From JAEEJA01 sp036343175 (GTDB lineage: Bacteria; Bacillota; Clostridia; Lachnospirales; Lachnospiraceae), in the NCBI GenBank assembly GCA_036343175.1, contig JAZASR010000057.1, positions 1-8,488 on the forward strand: a stretch of DNA of 8,488 bases. The letters run 5' to 3'. A program made the position numbers and the translations under genes. The notes under the pieces are model-generated. The model worked only from the letters and a program-made list of their open reading frames with translations. It was not told the DNA's origin and did no database searches. Below, piece by piece: positions 5,289 to 8,488 of the stretch. How positions within the stretch are numbered: the stretch's first letter is position 1; every line of letters begins with the position of its first letter.

Positions 5289-7070
5289 ATGGCTTTTAAA
5301 TGTCCTAATTGCGGTGGAGCGCTTGTCTTTTCAATAACAAAGCAGCAGCTCAAATGCACCAGCTGCAGTTCTCTTTTTGATCCTGATACATTTTCAGCTG
5401 GAAATGAGACTGCGGATAACTTTGCCGGAGATCCATCCGGGGAATCGCCTGCTGCGGGCAGTTCCGGTGAGGAAAGTGCGGATATGAGTGCTTCCGGCAG
5501 CTCAGCCCGGAATACAGGGAAAAAAAGCAGCGCAGAAAACATTACCAGGCTCTATACATGCAGGAACTGCGGCGCGACGATAAGGTCCGGTGCTTCAGAG
5601 GCTGCAACATACTGTCAATATTGCGGAGGGCAGACAATGATACCTGCGACGGGGCATTATCAGTCACCTGATGCCATAATACCATTTAAGATCAGCCGCG
5701 ACCGCTGCAAGGCTCTTTACAGTGAAGAACTTAAGAAGGTGCCTTTTCTTCCGAATGAATATAAGGATCCATCTTTCCTTCAGGGCTTCAGAGGAGTTTA
5801 TATACCTTTTTACATCTATAAGGTAGTTATGAATGGCAGCATGAATTTCGCTGCAAGCAGGCATACAGAGCTGCCCGGCAACCGCTATAAGGTAGATAAT
5901 TTTAATATCACGGTAAATATACAGGGCGATGCCCCTTACGAGCGCGATGCATCGTCACTTTTTGCTGATGATATGGATAAAAAGATCACCCCATATGATA
6001 AGAATTCATTAAAAAAATATAATGCCAACTATCTGGCAGGCTTCTATGGCGACATACCTGATGTCGACCCTCATATATACGACGAAAATGCTGTATCTGA
6101 TACTGCCGCTGCCGCAGCGCTTAAAGGAGAAAAGGCTGCTGAGACAGCGATTCCCGGAGCCATAGTCAAAACTGATGGTCTGAGAGGAGCAGTTATAGAT
6201 CCCAAGCTGGCATTACGTCCTCAGATAACCGGAATGACAACGACCGCCTGCCCTGTATGGTTCCTTACCTGGAAAAAAGGCGACAGGGTAGCATATTCAG
6301 TTGTGAATGGTGAAAATGGAAAAATGGCATCTGACCTCCCTCTCGACAGGGGAAAGATGGGACTTGCTGTGCTTGGCATTTCCGCTGTGATCTTTGTCGT
6401 ACTATTTGCCATTACACACTTTATGACTTTTTCACTCCCAATGATGAATGAATTGCTTGCTGTGGCTGTGCTTATCATGCTGGCGCTGCTCAGATCAGAG
6501 ACCATATCGATCGCCATAAAAGAAAACCATATCGGCGATGAAGGCTACAGAGGTCCTTCAACTAAGATGCCGGAGAAAATGCAGGAAAAACTGGATAAGA
6601 AGCATGCCAGCAGATTAAGAAAAAAGGCTGTGAGCGGAATGGGAGTATTTGCCTTGACCACCCTCTGGGTCTTATTATTCTCAGTAGGCTCAGGCTTTAT
6701 AAGTGCTTTCTTTTCCGTGTTGAGCAATTCTTCAGGCGCCGGAGCAGCTATGGCCGCATTTATTTCATTCGGTCTTATGATAGCCGATATTGTCTTAATG
6801 GTGTCGACATTCAGATATTCCAATTATACTGAAGAGAAGATCATAAAATTGGAAGCCTTTATGCTGTTTTTACTGAGTTTTATTATATTTGCAGTTTGTT
6901 TATTAAAACCTGTAAGTGATATCTACTATTATGGCTGCGGGCTTATCAGTGCTGTGATCCTTGTGATAACAGGCTTTGGCATTATAAAGAGACTTAACCT
7001 TATGACATTGCGTAAGATGCCATCCTTCTATGACAGGAAAGGAGGAAACAACAGTGGAAAAGAACAATAA
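5289..7070 (+). CDS. Zinc-ribbon membrane protein of unknown function (two zinc ribbons, six TM helices)
   Basis: The 593-residue protein begins with a zinc ribbon (CPNC at 5-8, CTSC at 23-26). A Ser/Gly/Ala-rich acidic linker follows (about 35-85), then a second ribbon (CRNC at 91-94, CQYC at 109-112). The next region matches a Firmicute family often labelled 'TFIIB-type zinc ribbon-containing protein': IIPFKISRDRCKALY (130-144), GFRGVYIPFYIYKV (166-179) and CPVWFLTWKKGDRVAYSVVN (321-340) with GKMASDLP (344-351). Six hydrophobic helices are visible at about 357-377, 385-401, 451-476, 484-506, 521-539 and 546-566. The charged stretch 405-448 lies between helices 2 and 3. The TFIIB label reflects only the ribbon; a transcription role is not supported for a membrane protein. 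AGGAAGG lies about seven bases before the ATG. It overlaps the TPM gene by 17 nt. A membrane sensor or assembly role is inference. Confidence 0.85.
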   Translation: MAFKCPNCGGALVFSITKQQLKCTSCSSLFDPDTFSAGNETADNFAGDPSGESPAAGSSGEESADMSASGSSARNTGKKSSAENITRLYTCRNCGATIRSGASEAATYCQYCGGQTMIPATGHYQSPDAIIPFKISRDRCKALYSEELKKVPFLPNEYKDPSFLQGFRGVYIPFYIYKVVMNGSMNFAASRHTELPGNRYKVDNFNITVNIQGDAPYERDASSLFADDMDKKITPYDKNSLKKYNANYLAGFYGDIPDVDPHIYDENAVSDTAAAAALKGEKAAETAIPGAIVKTDGLRGAVIDPKLALRPQITGMTTTACPVWFLTWKKGDRVAYSVVNGENGKMASDLPLDRGKMGLAVLGISAVIFVVLFAITHFMTFSLPMMNELLAVAVLIMLALLRSETISIAIKENHIGDEGYRGPSTKMPEKMQEKLDKKHASRLRKKAVSGMGVFALTTLWVLLFSVGSGFISAFFSVLSNSSGAGAAMAAFISFGLMIADIVLMVSTFRYSNYTEEKIIKLEAFMLFLLSFIIFAVCLLKPVSDIYYYGCGLISAVILVITGFGIIKRLNLMTLRKMPSFYDRKGGNNSGKEQ

Positions 7071-7989
7071 TTTTTATTCAGCTTACAGGAAAATAAGAAA
7101 TGCATTAACAGGATCTCTGCATGGAATTGCCCTGCTTAGCGGAGCACTTATTGGCTTATTACTTGTTTCTGTCCTTAATGGGCCTTCAGTTCCTGCACTT
7201 GCGTCATCTGCATATCCTGTATTTTCATCATCTGCGGATGGTACTTCATTGCCTTTAGCCTATGAAACATCAACAGCAGAGACACCTGATGCCTCATATT
7301 CCGATCCTGATAATGGCAACCAGGCTGTGATCTATGATAATGCAGATATTTTAAAAAATACCGATGAAATACTTGAATCTATGAAACCTCTGCTTGCATT
7401 CGGAAATATCGGGGTATATACGACCACCGATGCATGGAGCGATACGGAAAGTTACTCCGGGGCAGTTATGGACACTTATGTGGATCACAATGGAAACGGC
7501 GGTTCTGTATTCGTGATCGCCATGAATACCAGACAGCTTTTCCTTTACAGCAAGGGAAGCATTCGCGGAACAGTAACAGATTCTCTTGCGTCTTCTATTG
7601 TAGATAATAATTATCAATATGCATCTGATGGTGATTATGATACATGTGCTGTAAAGATATTCGATCAGGAAATGCGCGTGGTTAACGGTAAGAAGATAGC
7701 CCAGCCTATGCGTATCATAGTATGTCTTGTAACTGCATTCGTATTTGCTTTTCTCATTGTATTCGTATATGCCATACGTTCAAGGAGATCGAGGGCCTTT
7801 CAGAACGGAACGTTCATTAAAGAGAATGAGTTCAATACAGATACAGGTTCCCTGTCTGCCCAGGTAATAAACACAGTGCTTGTGTCATCGCATATTTATC
7901 ATCATTCCGATTCGTCATCGTCGGGCGGCGGAGGATCGTCAGGGGGCGGTGGAGGATCGTCAGGAGGCGGAGGCGGCCACTCGTTCTGA
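7054..7989 (+). CDS. TPM-domain membrane protein with Gly-rich tail
   Basis: The start is the GTG at 7054 (311 residues), because GGAGG (7041-7045) lies eight bases upstream. The in-frame ATG at 7030 sits before that ribosome site and has none of its own. Residues 1-21 are basic and cytoplasmic-like; a first hydrophobic segment (about 22-41) is a signal or anchor. A Ser/Thr/Pro-rich stretch leads to a TPM-like domain (about 91-205), with YDNADIL near its start, GSVFVIAMNTRQLFLYSKG (150-168) and a Tyr/Asp-rich end. A second helix lies at 221-241 (AFVFAFLIVFVYAIRSR), followed by a basic stop-transfer RSRRSR. The tail ends in Ser and Gly runs and GGHSF, the ending typical of YgcG-type TPM proteins. 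TPM proteins are linked to photosystem II repair in plants and cell-envelope roles in bacteria; function here is unknown. The 17-nt overlap with the upstream gene suggests translational coupling and a joint complex. Confidence 0.82.
   Translation: MEKNNNFYSAYRKIRNALTGSLHGIALLSGALIGLLLVSVLNGPSVPALASSAYPVFSSSADGTSLPLAYETSTAETPDASYSDPDNGNQAVIYDNADILKNTDEILESMKPLLAFGNIGVYTTTDAWSDTESYSGAVMDTYVDHNGNGGSVFVIAMNTRQLFLYSKGSIRGTVTDSLASSIVDNNYQYASDGDYDTCAVKIFDQEMRVVNGKKIAQPMRIIVCLVTAFVFAFLIVFVYAIRSRRSRAFQNGTFIKENEFNTDTGSLSAQVINTVLVSSHIYHHSDSSSSGGGGSSGGGGGSSGGGGGHSF
7909..7977 (+). repeat. In-frame repeat encoding the Ser/Gly tail
   Basis: GGAGGATCGTCAGG occurs at 7930-7943 and again at 7951-7964, a 21-bp period, with related TCGTC and GGCGG units on both sides. 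It encodes alternating SS and GGGG(G) blocks. Because the period is a multiple of three, copy-number change by slippage would alter tail length without breaking the frame. Confidence 0.6.
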
Positions 7990-8019
7990 ATTTTCCGAAA
8001 AAAGTATATATTTCCGAGA

Positions 8020-8048
8020 AAAAAAGCACCCTGGAAGGGTGCTTTTTT
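8020..8048. terminator. Shared bidirectional terminator between convergent operons
   Basis: AGCACCCT (8025-8032) pairs perfectly with AGGGTGCT (8036-8043) around a 3-nt loop. Five flanking A (8020-8024) pair with five T (8044-8048), giving a T-run on either strand. It lies 30 nt after the TPM stop. The TAA of the minus-strand small gene (8047-8049) is inside its right arm, so that coding region enters the hairpin. Confidence 0.9.
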
Positions 8049-8337
8049 ACTTCCAGCGCAGCTTCGTCGTATATTTATCATCGCTGCCGAACATGGTATT
8101 ATTGAGCCCGTATAGCTTCCGGGCATCATGTATTTTTACAGCCTCTCCATTTTTTATGGTGTAGTTGAATGTCATCGGGTCAGCCCTGCCCGGCTGATCT
8201 GCCTCCTCAGGGTGGAGAAGCACATCATGCTCGCTTCTTGACCGTACAGCAATTACGAAAACTATAAAGAATGAAAGTACGAAAGCAATAAGGAAGCAGA
8301 TTATTATTTTTATTATCAGGTCAAAAGTTATTGTCAT
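8047..8337 (-). CDS. Small single-helix membrane protein, related to the TPM protein's second helix
   Basis: The 96-residue protein has an N-terminal membrane helix (about 7-31) followed directly by basic VRSRSEH, then a soluble tail with an acidic patch (HPEEADQPGRADP, 42-54) and a segment FNYTIKNGEAVKIHDARKLYG (57-77). I do not recognise the tail. The helix IIICFLIAFVLSFFIVFVIA plus VRSR aligns without gaps to residues 221-244 of the TPM protein encoded at 7054-7989 (15 of 24 identical by eye). AAAGGAG (8342-8348 on the plus strand) lies four bases before the ATG and overlaps the stop of the upstream minus-strand gene, so the two are co-translated. It may be a remnant of a TPM-like protein without TPM domain and Gly tail, or a distinct partner subunit. 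The good ribosome site and terminator argue that it is expressed. Confidence 0.75.
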   Translation of the reverse strand: MTITFDLIIKIIICFLIAFVLSFFIVFVIAVRSRSEHDVLLHPEEADQPGRADPMTFNYTIKNGEAVKIHDARKLYGLNNTMFGSDDKYTTKLRWK

Positions 8338-8346
8338 AGTACTCCT

Positions 8347-8488
8347 TTAATCCATATTGTTCATGTTTTTGACATCAAAGAATCTTGGCAGCTTGCGTGA
8401 ACTTAAGATATTAAGCCTGTTTATGGTGTTGAAACCGGATACAATTACGATTATCGAAGAAATGATACCGCAGATCACATAGATAAGG
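8347..8488 (-). CDS. C-terminal end of a membrane protein, paralogue of the zinc-ribbon protein (partial)
   Basis: Only the last 46 residues are inside the window; the gene continues past the right edge. They comprise one membrane helix (CGIISSIIVIVSGF) and a basic tail with INRLNILSSRKLPRFFD. This aligns with the end of the zinc-ribbon protein encoded at 5289-7070 (helix 6 and GFGIIKRLN, RKMPSFYD): 20 of 42 positions identical by eye, without gaps. It ends nine nt before the small gene at 8337, the same gene order as on the plus strand. I infer that it is a second zinc-ribbon membrane protein, but no zinc ribbon is visible in this part. Confidence 0.7.
   Translation of the reverse strand, partial: LIYVICGIISSIIVIVSGFNTINRLNILSSRKLPRFFDVKNMNNMD

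Noticed and set aside
7880..8164. Overlapping open frames on both strands across the Gly-rich coding region (7880-8164 plus, 7902-8129 minus)
   Set aside because: They arise from GC-rich repeat DNA with few stops and run through the shared terminator hairpin.

Overview
The window looks like chromosome from a moderate-GC anaerobic Firmicute, most likely a Lachnospiraceae relative (Butyrivibrio-like). This is inferred from strong AGGAGG-type ribosome sites, a textbook CcpA cre box, a mannose-family PTS operon followed by a DUF956 (ManO) gene, and the style of the zinc-ribbon and TPM proteins. No 16S rRNA or other marker is present, so the placement is a guess.

Layout. Positions 1-263 hold no gene but fold into strong hairpins ending in an intrinsic terminator, so this is probably a structured non-coding RNA whose 5' end may lie outside the window. 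Positions 264-535 are a control region with a perfect 21-bp palindrome, a perfect cre match and a likely promoter. Positions 536-3506 are a three-gene operon for a mannose/fructose/sorbose-family PTS permease (IIAB, IIC, IID), closed by an 11-bp-stem terminator. Positions 3572-3800 are AT-rich with an extended -10 promoter. They lead into a manO-like DUF956 gene (3801-4205) and a PPP-type metallophosphatase (4254-5075). Positions 5076-5288 are AT-rich and hold two kinds of direct repeat. Positions 5289-7989 are a translationally coupled pair: a two-zinc-ribbon, six-helix membrane protein and a TPM-domain protein with a Gly-rich tail. On the minus strand, reading toward that pair, are a 96-residue single-helix protein (8047-8337) and the C-terminal end of another membrane protein (8347-8488, running off the window).

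The PTS genes would import and phosphorylate a hexose, probably mannose or glucose, under catabolite control. The DUF956 protein commonly accompanies such permeases but here has its own promoter beyond the PTS terminator.

The most interesting observation is at the right end. The minus-strand pair resembles the plus-strand pair in order and sequence: the partial protein matches the C-terminus of the zinc-ribbon protein, and the small protein matches the second membrane helix of the TPM protein. The two modules converge on one shared bidirectional terminator. The minus-strand copy has lost, or never had, the TPM domain and Gly-rich tail. This looks like an inverted, diverged duplication of a poorly characterised envelope module.
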